This document shows positions 26,758 to 35,216 of a stretch of 64,000 bases of DNA, one piece after another. Below the pieces are notes generated by a model. The model made no database searches. It was given only the letters and a program-made list of their open reading frames with translations, and had not been told where the DNA came from. Each line of letters opens with the position of its first letter. Within the stretch, counting starts at the first letter, position 1. Where the stretch lies: positions 1 to 64,000 of the forward strand of contig CAMWMZ010000001.1 of assembly GCA_947175485.1 (NCBI GenBank). Direction: 5' to 3'. The DNA comes from an uncultured Clostridia bacterium. GTDB lineage: Bacteria > Bacillota > Clostridia > Christensenellales > Borkfalkiaceae. The position numbers and the translations under genes were made by a program.

Positions 26758-28485
26758 ATGCGTAAGCTGTTGAAGTATTTAAAACATTATAAAGTTCAAG
26801 CGGTTCTTGCGCCGCTTTTCAAATTGTTGGAGGCGAGCTTCGAGCTTATTGTTCCGCTTGTTGTTTCTGCGATTATAAATCAAATCGATACCGGCGAGGG
26901 AAGCACTTCATACGTAATCTACGCCTGTTTAATTTTAGTTGCGTTAGGATTGGTTGGCCTTGTCAGTGCGGTTGCCGCGCAATATTTTGCCGCAAAAGCC
27001 GCCGTAGGCTTTTCCAAGGAGTTGAGGCACGATTTGTTTAAGAAAATGCAGTCTCTTTCTTATAGCGACATAGACAAGCTTGGAACAGGTAAAATGATTA
27101 CGCGTATGACGAGCGACGTTAACCAGGTGCAGTCTGGCGTTAATATGGTTTTAAGGCTGTTTATGCGTTCGCCGTTTATTGTTTTCGGCGCAATGATTAT
27201 GGCTTTTACTATAAGCTCGCTTGCGGGCGGAATATTTGCCGCGGCGATTGCGGTTTTATGTATCGTTGTGTTCGGAATTATGCTGATAAGCATACCGCTC
27301 TATAAAAAAGTTCAGGGGAATCTCGATAACGTAACTGTTGCAACAAGAGAAACTCTTGCGGGAGCAAGAGTATTGCGCGCTTTCTGCAAAGAAGATGACG
27401 AAATAGATAAATATAATGCAAAAAACGCCGAGCTGACGAAATCACAGCTTTTTGTCGGTAAAATATCTGCTTTAATGAACCCTTTGACTTTTGCTATTAT
27501 AAACGTTGCGATAATAATTTTATTATACGTCGGAGCAATTAAGTTTGAAGCGGGGGTATTGAATCGCGGGCAAGTGGTTGCGCTTTACAACTATATGTCG
27601 CAAATTCTTATAGAGCTTATTAAGCTTGCAAATCTAATAATAACTGTAACGAAGTCGTTTGCCTGTGCGGGAAGAATCAGCGAAATTTTAGATATGAATC
27701 CTTCGCTTAAAAACGGTATTAAGACGCTTGCCGATAATGCGAATTTTATTGAATACAGAAACGTGACCGTAAATTATTCGGATTCTCCGTTAAACGCGCT
27801 TGAAAACGTTAATTTTTCTGTAAAACGCGGAGAAACGGTTGGTATCATCGGCGGAACCGGTGCGGGTAAAACAACTTTGGTAAACGTTTTGCCTCATTTT
27901 TATGACGTTAACGGCGGAGAAGTGATTTTAGACGGTATTAACGTAAATGCTTACGGTGACGAACAGCTGCGGGAAATTTGCGGCGTTGTTCCGCAACGCG
28001 CCGTTTTGTTTGAGGGAACTATCAGAGATAATCTCAGGTGGGGCAACGAGAATGCGACCGACGACGATATTATGTCGGCGGTTAACGCGGCGCAGGCTGC
28101 AGACGTAATAAACGCTAAAAGCAATGGGCTTGATGAAATAGTAGAGCAAGGCGGTAAAAATTTTTCCGGCGGACAACGGCAAAGACTTACAATTGCCCGC
28201 GCTCTTGTTAAAAAGCCTCAAATATTAATTCTTGACGACAGCGCGTCTGCACTTGATTACGCGACGGACGCAAAGTTAAGGCAGTCTATCAAAAATCTTG
28301 AATATAAACCTACCGTGTTTATAGTATCGCAACGCACTTCGTCAATACGCCATGCCGATAAAATTATCGTGCTTGACGGCGGTAAAATGGTGGGGGCGGG
28401 CACGCACGACGAATTGCTAAAAAACAACGAGGTCTATAGGGAAATACATTTTTCACAGTTTGAGAAGGGGGGCGGCAATGGCTAA
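26758..28485 (+). CDS. ABC exporter half-transporter A (degenerate ATP site)
   Basis: A 575-aa type-I ABC exporter half: six membrane helices in the first 310 residues, then an ATPase domain with Walker A GGTGAGKTT, signature FSGGQRQR and H-loop SQRTS (Gln where His is usual). The residue after Walker B is Asp (LILDDSASALD) rather than the catalytic Glu. This asymmetry is known in heterodimeric exporters such as BmrCD and TM287/288, where one partner has a non-catalytic site. The start matches the family N-terminus (MRKLLKYLKHYK) and has no ribosome site. Its stop overlaps the start of the partner gene. Confidence 0.92.
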   Translation: MRKLLKYLKHYKVQAVLAPLFKLLEASFELIVPLVVSAIINQIDTGEGSTSYVIYACLILVALGLVGLVSAVAAQYFAAKAAVGFSKELRHDLFKKMQSLSYSDIDKLGTGKMITRMTSDVNQVQSGVNMVLRLFMRSPFIVFGAMIMAFTISSLAGGIFAAAIAVLCIVVFGIMLISIPLYKKVQGNLDNVTVATRETLAGARVLRAFCKEDDEIDKYNAKNAELTKSQLFVGKISALMNPLTFAIINVAIIILLYVGAIKFEAGVLNRGQVVALYNYMSQILIELIKLANLIITVTKSFACAGRISEILDMNPSLKNGIKTLADNANFIEYRNVTVNYSDSPLNALENVNFSVKRGETVGIIGGTGAGKTTLVNVLPHFYDVNGGEVILDGINVNAYGDEQLREICGVVPQRAVLFEGTIRDNLRWGNENATDDDIMSAVNAAQAADVINAKSNGLDEIVEQGGKNFSGGQRQRLTIARALVKKPQILILDDSASALDYATDAKLRQSIKNLEYKPTVFIVSQRTSSIRHADKIIVLDGGKMVGAGTHDELLKNNEVYREIHFSQFEKGGGNG

Positions 28486-30232
28486 ACCTTCGCAGAAACT
28501 AATTTTGAAACGTGTGTTAAAACAGCTGAAGCCTTACGGATTTTTACTTGCGGCAACCATATTTTTTGCGCTTATATCCGTTGCGGGAGCTTTGATTGTT
28601 CCGATTTTCTTCGGTCAGGTGATAGATTTACTGATAGACGGCGCGGCGGTTGATTTTTCTAAAATTTTTGAAAAGTTTATTGCTATAGGCGCTACGTTAG
28701 CCGTTACCTGCCTTGCGCAGTGGCTGATGAACGCTATAAACAACAAAATTACTTATAACGTAGTACGGGATATCAGGGAGGAAGCGTTTTCTAAAATTCA
28801 GGTTTTGCCGCTGAAATTTATCGATGCTCACTCATACGGAGATATAGTCGGGCGCAACGTTGCCGACGTGGATCAGTTTGCCGACGGACTTTTGATGGGT
28901 TTTACCCAACTGTTTACCGGTATTCTTACAATCGTAGGCACGCTTGGCATAATGATTGCCATAAACTGGGTTATTGCGTTGATTGTTTTCGTAATCACTC
29001 CGCTTTCGCTTTTCGTTGCCAAATTCATAGCTACGAGGACATATTCTTTATTCAGAAAAGCTTCCGAAATTAGAGGCGAGCAAACTGCGTTTATCGATGA
29101 AATGATAGGTAATTTAAAGGTCGTTAAAGCATTTAACCGTGAGGATGAAAATCTTGAAAAATTCGACGGTATAAACGAACGGCTTACAAAAGCTTCGCTT
29201 AAATCTATATTCTATTCTTCGCTTACAAATCCGTGTACGAGATTTGTTAATGCGGTGGTTTATGCGGCGGTTGCGCTATCGGGAGCTTTAATGCTGGTAT
29301 GGAGCACGCCTTTACCCGTTGTGTTTTCGGTTGGTATGCTTACAAGCCTTTTGTCTTATGCAAACCAGTACACAAAGCCGTTTAACGAGATTTCGGGAGT
29401 AATAACCGAATTGCAAAACGCAGTAGCGTGCGCCGGCAGAATATACGAAGTTATTGATGAAGAACCGCAGAAGCCCGACAATGAAAATGCTTTGACACTT
29501 GAAAACGTAAAAGGCGATATAAGTTTCGAGGGAGTGTACTTTTCTTATACGCAGGACAGGAAGCTTATTGAAAATCTGAATATTTCTGCGCGTGCCGGCC
29601 AAAGGATAGCAATAGTAGGTCCTACAGGTTGCGGCAAAACAACTTTAATTAATCTTTTAATGCGTTTTTATGATCCCGACAGCGGAAATATTTACGTTGA
29701 CGGAAACGATATAATGGACGTTACCCGTAAGTCTTTGCGTAAAAACTATGGAATGGTTTTGCAGGAAACATGGTTGAAGAGCGGAACCGTTTCTGAAAAC
29801 ATTGCTATGGGTAACCCTTCTGCAAGCCGCGAGGAAATAGAGGCTGCCGCGAGAGCCGCGCATGCGCATAATTTTATTATGCAGTTGCCGTACGGATATG
29901 ATACTGTTATATCCGAGGACGGACTGTCACAAGGGCAAAAGCAGCTTTTGTGTATTGCGCGCATAATGCTTTGTTTGCCGCCTATGCTCATTTTGGACGA
30001 GGCTACTTCATCAATAGATACGCGCACCGAGAAAAAGATACAGAATGCGTTTTCAAAGCTAATGAACGGACGAACGAGTTTTATAGTAGCGCACAGGCTT
30101 TCGACTATTAAAGAGGCGGATTTAATACTCGTTATGAATAACGGAAATATTATCGAGCAGGGTACGCACGACGAGCTTTTGGCAAAAGACGGATTTTATT
30201 CTAAACTATACAACAGTCAATTTGCAATATAA
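28478..30232 (+). CDS. ABC exporter half-transporter B (catalytic partner)
   Basis: A 584-aa partner half-transporter with six helices and an ATPase domain carrying Walker A GPTGCGKTT, signature LSQGQKQ, a canonical Walker B with catalytic Glu (LILDEATSSID) and H-loop AHRLST. ATG 28478 has GAAGGGGGG just upstream and overlaps the previous gene by 8 bp; the TTG at 28460 in the ORF track is less likely. Together the two subunits should form one heterodimeric multidrug- or lipid-type exporter; substrate unknown. Confidence 0.92.
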   Translation: MAKPSQKLILKRVLKQLKPYGFLLAATIFFALISVAGALIVPIFFGQVIDLLIDGAAVDFSKIFEKFIAIGATLAVTCLAQWLMNAINNKITYNVVRDIREEAFSKIQVLPLKFIDAHSYGDIVGRNVADVDQFADGLLMGFTQLFTGILTIVGTLGIMIAINWVIALIVFVITPLSLFVAKFIATRTYSLFRKASEIRGEQTAFIDEMIGNLKVVKAFNREDENLEKFDGINERLTKASLKSIFYSSLTNPCTRFVNAVVYAAVALSGALMLVWSTPLPVVFSVGMLTSLLSYANQYTKPFNEISGVITELQNAVACAGRIYEVIDEEPQKPDNENALTLENVKGDISFEGVYFSYTQDRKLIENLNISARAGQRIAIVGPTGCGKTTLINLLMRFYDPDSGNIYVDGNDIMDVTRKSLRKNYGMVLQETWLKSGTVSENIAMGNPSASREEIEAAARAAHAHNFIMQLPYGYDTVISEDGLSQGQKQLLCIARIMLCLPPMLILDEATSSIDTRTEKKIQNAFSKLMNGRTSFIVAHRLSTIKEADLILVMNNGNIIEQGTHDELLAKDGFYSKLYNSQFAI

Positions 30233-30251
30233 ATAAATTAACGGAGAAAAT

Positions 30252-31829
30252 ATGTTACAGGTAAATAACGTTTCACTTCAATACGGCAGTAAAAAGCTCT
30301 TTGAGGAAGTAAATCTCAAATTTACAAAGGGCAATTGTTATGGCATAATCGGCGCAAACGGGGCGGGCAAATCTACTTTTTTAAAGGTTTTGAGCGGTGA
30401 AATCGAACCCAATAAGGGTGACGTAACCATGGATAAAACGGAAAGAATGTCCGTATTGCAACAAAACCAGAACGCATACGATAACGTTAACGTTCTGCGT
30501 GCTGTTATGCTTGGGCATAAGCGCCTTGTAGATATAATGGATCAAAAGGACGCGCTTTACGCTAAATCGGATTTTACTGAGGCGGACGGTATCCGCGCGA
30601 GCGAGCTGGAAAGCGAATTTGCGGAGCTGGGAGGCTGGGAGGCTGAGTATGAGGCGCAAACGCTTTTAAATGCTCTTGATATAACAGAGGAATATTATTA
30701 TACGCCTATGGCGGAGCTTGACGCTAAATACAAGGTTAAAGTTTTGCTTGCTCAAGCGCTTTTCGGCAATCCTGATATCTTGCTTTTGGACGAGCCTACG
30801 AACAACCTTGATATTAAAACGGTGCGTTGGCTTGAAAATTACCTGATGGATTTTGAGAACACTATTATAATAGTTTCCCACAACCGTCACTTTTTAAATA
30901 AGGTATGTACTCATATCTGCGACGTGGATTACGGCAAAATCAATATGATGCTTGGAAATTACGATTTCTGGTATGAAACAAGCCAGCTTTTAGCTCGCCA
31001 GCAAAAAGACCAAAACAAAAAGAACGAACAGCGCGCAAAAGAGTTGCAGGAATTTATAACGCGGTTTGCCGCGAACGCGTCTAAGTCCCGCCAGGCTACT
31101 TCCAGAAAAAAGGAGCTTGAAAAGCTTACGATTGCGGATTTCAAGCCGTCTTTACGGAAATATCCTTATATCGATTTTAAATATGAAAAGGATATCGGTA
31201 ACGATATTTTAATGGTAGAGGGGCTTACTAAAAAAGGTTATTTTGAAAACGTTTCTTTTACCGTTCAGAAGGATGAAAAAATAGGAATCGTAAGCGATAA
31301 AAGTACTACCGTATCTATGCTTTACGATGTTTTAACGGGCAAAGCTCAGCCCGACAGTGGAACGATACGTTGGGGCAAAACAATTTCCGTTTCTTATTTC
31401 CCCGAAAACAATAACGAATATTTTCAGGGGTGCGACTATACGCTTGTTCAGTGGCTTAGCCAATATTCCAAAGACCATTATGAAGAATATCTTCGCGGTT
31501 GGCTTGGCAGAATGCTTTTTTCCGGCGAAGAGGCATTGAAACAGGCAAAGGTGCTATCCGGCGGTGAAAAAGTGCGTTGCATGCTTGCTAAAATGATGTT
31601 GGAAGGCGGAAATTTCCTTATTATGGACGAGCCGACCAACCACCTCGATTTGGAAAGTATAACGGCGCTAAACAACGGAATGAAGAATTTTAAAGGCTGT
31701 ATGTTGTTTACTTCTCACGACCAGGAATTAATGAATACCGTTGCAAATAGAATCATAGAAATCAACGGAACGAAAAAATTTGACAAATGCGTCAATTATG
31801 ACGAGTATTTAGACATCATATCACAGTAA
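30252..31829 (+). CDS. ABC-F ATPase, YbiT/YkpA-like
   Basis: A 525-aa soluble protein with two ABC domains and no membrane segment, acting on the ribosome. The first domain has Walker A GANGAGKST and Walker B LLLDEPTNNLD, but its signature is replaced by ELDAKYKVKVLLAQAL, a change also seen in the YbiT group. The second domain has KVLSGGEKVR and LIMDEPTNHLD, though its P-loop is degenerate (VSDKSTT). The linker (about 240-310) is the charged, helical ABC-F arm. ACGGAGAA precedes the ATG; it is 20 bp after the exporter and probably cotranscribed. This group is thought to regulate or rescue translation; it is distinct from the Lsa-like ABC-F further on. Confidence 0.88.
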   Translation: MLQVNNVSLQYGSKKLFEEVNLKFTKGNCYGIIGANGAGKSTFLKVLSGEIEPNKGDVTMDKTERMSVLQQNQNAYDNVNVLRAVMLGHKRLVDIMDQKDALYAKSDFTEADGIRASELESEFAELGGWEAEYEAQTLLNALDITEEYYYTPMAELDAKYKVKVLLAQALFGNPDILLLDEPTNNLDIKTVRWLENYLMDFENTIIIVSHNRHFLNKVCTHICDVDYGKINMMLGNYDFWYETSQLLARQQKDQNKKNEQRAKELQEFITRFAANASKSRQATSRKKELEKLTIADFKPSLRKYPYIDFKYEKDIGNDILMVEGLTKKGYFENVSFTVQKDEKIGIVSDKSTTVSMLYDVLTGKAQPDSGTIRWGKTISVSYFPENNNEYFQGCDYTLVQWLSQYSKDHYEEYLRGWLGRMLFSGEEALKQAKVLSGGEKVRCMLAKMMLEGGNFLIMDEPTNHLDLESITALNNGMKNFKGCMLFTSHDQELMNTVANRIIEINGTKKFDKCVNYDEYLDIISQ

Positions 31830-31838
31830 TTTTATCAC

Positions 31839-31847
31839 TTCGACAAA
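31839..31847 (-). promoter_or_regulatory. Spo0A binding box upstream of spo0A
   Basis: TTCGACAAA is the exact reverse complement of the 0A box TTTGTCGAA. It lies about 75 bases upstream of the spo0A -35 box, a position fitting autoregulation. Confidence 0.65.
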
Positions 31848-31878
31848 TACTGACATAATTTTGTAAAAAAGTCGGTTA

Positions 31879-31913
31879 TTTTTGTAAAAAAATCCTCGAA
31901 TTATTTACAAAAA
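31879..31913. repeat. Inverted repeat in the spo0A control region
   Basis: TTTTTGTAAA and TTTACAAAAA are perfect 10-base inverted repeats 15 bases apart. A further direct copy (TTTTGTAAAAAA) lies about 21 bases upstream. They end just before the -35 box, so they are candidate regulator sites. Confidence 0.5.
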
Positions 31914-31916
31914 TGC

Positions 31917-31945
31917 TTTACAACTTTGATTTTGTGTAATATAAT
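31917..31945 (+). promoter_or_regulatory. spo0A sigma-A promoter
   Basis: TTTACA, 17 bases, TATAAT. The predicted start is near 31952, with GAGGAG before the ATG. I did not find a convincing sigma-H promoter. Confidence 0.75.
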
Positions 31946-31978
31946 CACTTCACATCACAAAAAAAGAGGAGCGATTAC

Positions 31979-32746
31979 ATGAAAGCGGAGAGTATAGCGG
32001 TTTTTGCAAATAACGAGGATTTTTTAGAAGAAATCAAAAATTACATATCTGACGCGGAAGGTTACAGCATTTGTGCGGAGTCGTCTAACGGCAATACCGC
32101 GGTGGAATTAATCAAGCGCAGTAATCCCGATGTAGCCGTGGTTGACCTGGTTCTTGCCGGCATGGACGGCTTTGGCGTGCTCGATTATATAAAAGAAAAC
32201 AATCCAGAATGTCTTACGATTGCGATAGGCGGATTTATAGATGATAAAATTGTAGACCGCGCGATAGAACACGGAGCGATTTATTATCTGGCAAAGCCCG
32301 TGAACTCGAAAACCGTTCTGGACAGAATAAAAGAACTTTCCGCAGGGCGCGCAGTAAACTATAAGGTTACTACTGATATAAGGGACAAGCGCAAAGCGGC
32401 TTCTCTTGACGAAAAGATAAGCAACATCTTTATTACTATAGGTATACCGCCGCATATAAAGGGATTTTCATATTTGAGGGAAGGCATTAAATTTGCGGTT
32501 GAAGATCCTTCGATTATAAATAAAGTAACTAAAGAGCTTTATCCGAAAATTGCTGAAAAATTCGTTACCACGGCAAGCAAGGTTGAAAGAGCTATCCGCC
32601 ATGCGATAGAAGTTGCGTGGAACCGCGGAAGAACGGACGCGATAAGTTCTATTTTCGGAGCAAGAGTATATATCGGCAGCGAGCGCCCTACAAACAGCGA
32701 ATTTATTGCACTTGTTGCGGACAAGCTAATTTTAGAAAGTTTATAG
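31979..32746 (+). CDS. spo0A: Stage 0 sporulation master regulator Spo0A (atypical receiver)
   Basis: A 255-aa response regulator that commits cells to sporulation. The C-terminal Spo0A_C output domain is canonical (about 150-255), with the DNA-contacting TASKVERAIRHAIEVAWNRG. The receiver (1-120) keeps the phospho-acceptor Asp56 (VVDLVLAGMDG) and Lys106 (AKP). However, the acidic pair that binds Mg2+, normally DD in VADDN, reads FANNED here, and the conserved Thr/Ser at position 84 is Gly. Phosphorylation may be altered or replaced by another control. GAGGAG ribosome site. Unlike in Bacillus, spo0A is not next to spoIVB; it stands alone 22 kb away. Confidence 0.95.
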   Translation: MKAESIAVFANNEDFLEEIKNYISDAEGYSICAESSNGNTAVELIKRSNPDVAVVDLVLAGMDGFGVLDYIKENNPECLTIAIGGFIDDKIVDRAIEHGAIYYLAKPVNSKTVLDRIKELSAGRAVNYKVTTDIRDKRKAASLDEKISNIFITIGIPPHIKGFSYLREGIKFAVEDPSIINKVTKELYPKIAEKFVTTASKVERAIRHAIEVAWNRGRTDAISSIFGARVYIGSERPTNSEFIALVADKLILESL

Positions 32747-32758
32747 CTTTGAATTATA

Positions 32759-32789
32759 TTGATTTCTGAAAATATTTTTCAAAAATCAA
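32759..32789 (+). terminator. AT-rich hairpin after spo0A (weak terminator?)
   Basis: TTGATTT pairs with AAATCAA, and GAAAA with TTTTC inside. The stem is weak and the following tract is mixed A/T, so termination is uncertain. Confidence 0.3.
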
Positions 32790-32808
32790 AAATAATTTTC
32801 AAAACCTC

Positions 32809-32837
32809 TTGAAATATCTTGCAATATGTAATATAAT
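32809..32837 (+). promoter_or_regulatory. Promoter of the His/Cys-repeat lipoprotein
   Basis: TTGAAA, 17 bases, TATAAT; leader of about 53 bases with GGAGGAAGAG before ATG 32897. Confidence 0.7.
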
Positions 32838-32896
32838 AAGTTAGACGAAGAAATTCGCCGCAATTTAATATTGTTTTGATTTTTATGGAGGAAGAG

Positions 32897-35026
32897 ATGA
32901 GAAAATCAAAAGTTTTAAAGGCACTGCTCGTTTTCGGAATGAGCGTTGCTACGGCTACGTCCGTAGTTGGAATGACGGCTTGTAACCCGGAAGAAGAGCA
33001 TCAGCATACGTATAAAAGCGGTTGGTCGACCAGTTCCGAAAAGCATTGGCACGACGCTGATTGCGGACATGATGTAAAATCTGACGAAGGAGCGCATACC
33101 GCGCCTAATGCTGAAGGCAAATGCGATACCTGCGGTTATCAGTTACAGGAAGTTAATTCACATACGCATAATTATGCTACGACCTGGGAAAAAGATGCTA
33201 ACGGACATTGGTATGAATGTACGTCGACTACAGGTTCATGCCTTGCACCTATAAAAGATTATTCTTCGCATGTTGACGAAGATAAAGACAACGTATGCGA
33301 TGTGTGCGAATATGCAGATACCGTTGCGCTTCCTGAACAATATATTGAACTTAAAAATTCCGAAAATAATATTTTAGCTGAATCTTTCTTTGTTTCCAAA
33401 GATAAGCTCGACGATTTTGCCGGCTGGGGAACAAGAGGTATATATTCCGAATTTAACGGAAAAGGCGACGGCACAGCCGAAACCAACTATGTAAAAGTTG
33501 AAAACGGAATAGCAGAAATGATTGATACTTCAAGCGGCGGAACAAGCCTTGTTGTTGATTTCGGAAAGGTATTGGGCGTGGTTGAAGGCTATATGGAGGT
33601 AACTCTTGTATCCAGCGGCAACAGTTGGACGTTCCTTCAATTTAACGGCTATTCGGCAAATAAACAGAATGCAGAAGTATTCGGATTGAGAACTGACGGC
33701 GGTAAAATCAAATACCGTTTGGACGGCGGCACTGTAACCGAAGGCACGACGGCTCCCGCTACGGCAGATACGACGTATAAAATTTATTATAAATTTGATT
33801 TATTAAGCGGTAAAGTTACATTAACAATTAACAATGAAACGGTTGTTTCAGAGTTGTCGACATCTATAAACGGTTTAACAGGATTAAAAATCGTTTCAAG
33901 CGATTCCGGTTCTAAGACGGCAAAGGTTGATAATATAGCGGTTGTTAATACTCCGCCCAGCGTTGACGCATATAAGGCAACCGTAATTGCTAAAGTTGAC
34001 AGCCTTGTTGCTTTGCTTCCTTCAGAAGTTGACGTAACGGCAAAAACCGCAACGGCGAAAAGTGAAATAAATGCGGCAACAACAATAGAAGGTTGTGATA
34101 CGGCTTATAGCAATTATGAGCTTGGAGTTTGCGGAGATTATAAAGCATACATAATGCAATATATGAACGTAACTAATTATCCTGCAAGCAATTATACTAA
34201 GCAAGAAAACGGCGAGGCCTTCGGTAAAGCTCAGGCGGCAGGCGAAAAAGCCGTGAACGAGGCAACATCCGTAGCATCGTTGAAAAAAGCGTTTATCGCA
34301 TGGGAAGATTCGGTTAAAGATATTAAGCCCGACAGTTATTATAATAAGGCAGACGTAACGATTACGGTCAGCGACGGAACGAATACTAAAGAGTTAACGG
34401 TAAAAGAGGGAGATACTGTTACAAAGGCTCAGCTTGACGAGTTGATTAAGGATATTATTCCTGCGGCGAACAGAATAGAAGGATATTATACTGATTCTGC
34501 TTGCACGACGGCTGCGGTTTTACCTTTGACGGCTGCCACGGCACAAACTATTTATGTTAAGTTCGAAACATTCTCTTCCGAATTGATTAGCGCTGATACT
34601 GCTGAAGCGTTCGCCTTTGAGGGAACTTTAATTAAAACCGAATTGAACGGTATTTCTCCTTCTATAGTTGAGAGAGCCGCTACGGTGGACGGCGATTCTT
34701 CAAAGAGTTTCAGCAAAGTATTTTTACCTGCTGGCGGAACAACTGCAAGCTCAAAATCTTATAAAATAACGGCAAAAGATTCCGTTACTATTAAAGTTTA
34801 TTATTCTGTAGGTGATAGCGGATTTACTTCAACAGATGTAAAAACTAAAACCGGTACCTTGACATGGGTGATAAACGAAGGAGCGGCTCAGCAAAGTGCA
34901 AATACTGCGAATAAAGCAAATAATATTGCTTATGTTCAGGAAATTACTTTAAACAAAGATGATGTGTTAAATTTATATGTAAGCTCGAACAGACTTTGTA
35001 TATTTGCAATCGAAGCAATAGTTTAA
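32897..35026 (+). CDS. Lipoprotein with His/Cys-rich repeats and a beta-sandwich C-terminal domain
   Basis: A 709-aa surface lipoprotein. ATG 32897 has GGAGGAAGAG directly before it; the track start at 32876 lacks one. The lipobox is MTAC (Cys29). Two repeats follow (about 37-140), each with clustered His and Cys (HTY...HWHDADCGH...CDTCGY; HTHNY...HWYEC...CDVCEY), a pattern recurring in clostridial surface proteins and possibly metal-binding. Residues about 150-350 look like a LamG/CBM-type beta sandwich, then helical segments, then an InlB-like turn (GYYTDSACTTAA). The last 140 residues resemble the C-terminal domain of the neighbouring pectate lyase. No catalytic site recognised; I infer a glycan-binding or wall-associated role. 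Confidence 0.75.
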   Translation: MRKSKVLKALLVFGMSVATATSVVGMTACNPEEEHQHTYKSGWSTSSEKHWHDADCGHDVKSDEGAHTAPNAEGKCDTCGYQLQEVNSHTHNYATTWEKDANGHWYECTSTTGSCLAPIKDYSSHVDEDKDNVCDVCEYADTVALPEQYIELKNSENNILAESFFVSKDKLDDFAGWGTRGIYSEFNGKGDGTAETNYVKVENGIAEMIDTSSGGTSLVVDFGKVLGVVEGYMEVTLVSSGNSWTFLQFNGYSANKQNAEVFGLRTDGGKIKYRLDGGTVTEGTTAPATADTTYKIYYKFDLLSGKVTLTINNETVVSELSTSINGLTGLKIVSSDSGSKTAKVDNIAVVNTPPSVDAYKATVIAKVDSLVALLPSEVDVTAKTATAKSEINAATTIEGCDTAYSNYELGVCGDYKAYIMQYMNVTNYPASNYTKQENGEAFGKAQAAGEKAVNEATSVASLKKAFIAWEDSVKDIKPDSYYNKADVTITVSDGTNTKELTVKEGDTVTKAQLDELIKDIIPAANRIEGYYTDSACTTAAVLPLTAATAQTIYVKFETFSSELISADTAEAFAFEGTLIKTELNGISPSIVERAATVDGDSSKSFSKVFLPAGGTTASSKSYKITAKDSVTIKVYYSVGDSGFTSTDVKTKTGTLTWVINEGAAQQSANTANKANNIAYVQEITLNKDDVLNLYVSSNRLCIFAIEAIV

Positions 35027-35033
35027 GCTTTAA

Positions 35034-35070
35034 CAAAAAAAAGGATATGCTTAGTGCATATCCTTTTTTA
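35034..35070 (+). terminator. Terminator of the His/Cys-repeat lipoprotein gene
   Basis: AAAAGGATATGC pairs with GCATATCCTTTT around TTAGT, with A and T runs on either side. Confidence 0.85.
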
Positions 35071-35168
35071 TTATCTTTTTAATATATCATTAGATGAAAT
35101 ATTAAGATGGGACTGCTTAAAGGGTGATATTAATTTTGTGTTTTTAAGTTAAGAGATATCTTGGATAT

Positions 35169-35205
35169 AAAAAAGCAACCACACGGTAGCTGTGGTTGCT
35201 TTTTT
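35169..35205. terminator. Terminator of the pectate lyase gene
   Basis: AAAAAAGCAACCACA pairs with TGTGGTTGCTTTTTT around a 7-base loop, 12 bases beyond the minus-strand stop codon. It also works in the + direction. Confidence 0.85.
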
Positions 35206-35216
35206 GTTGTGAATTT

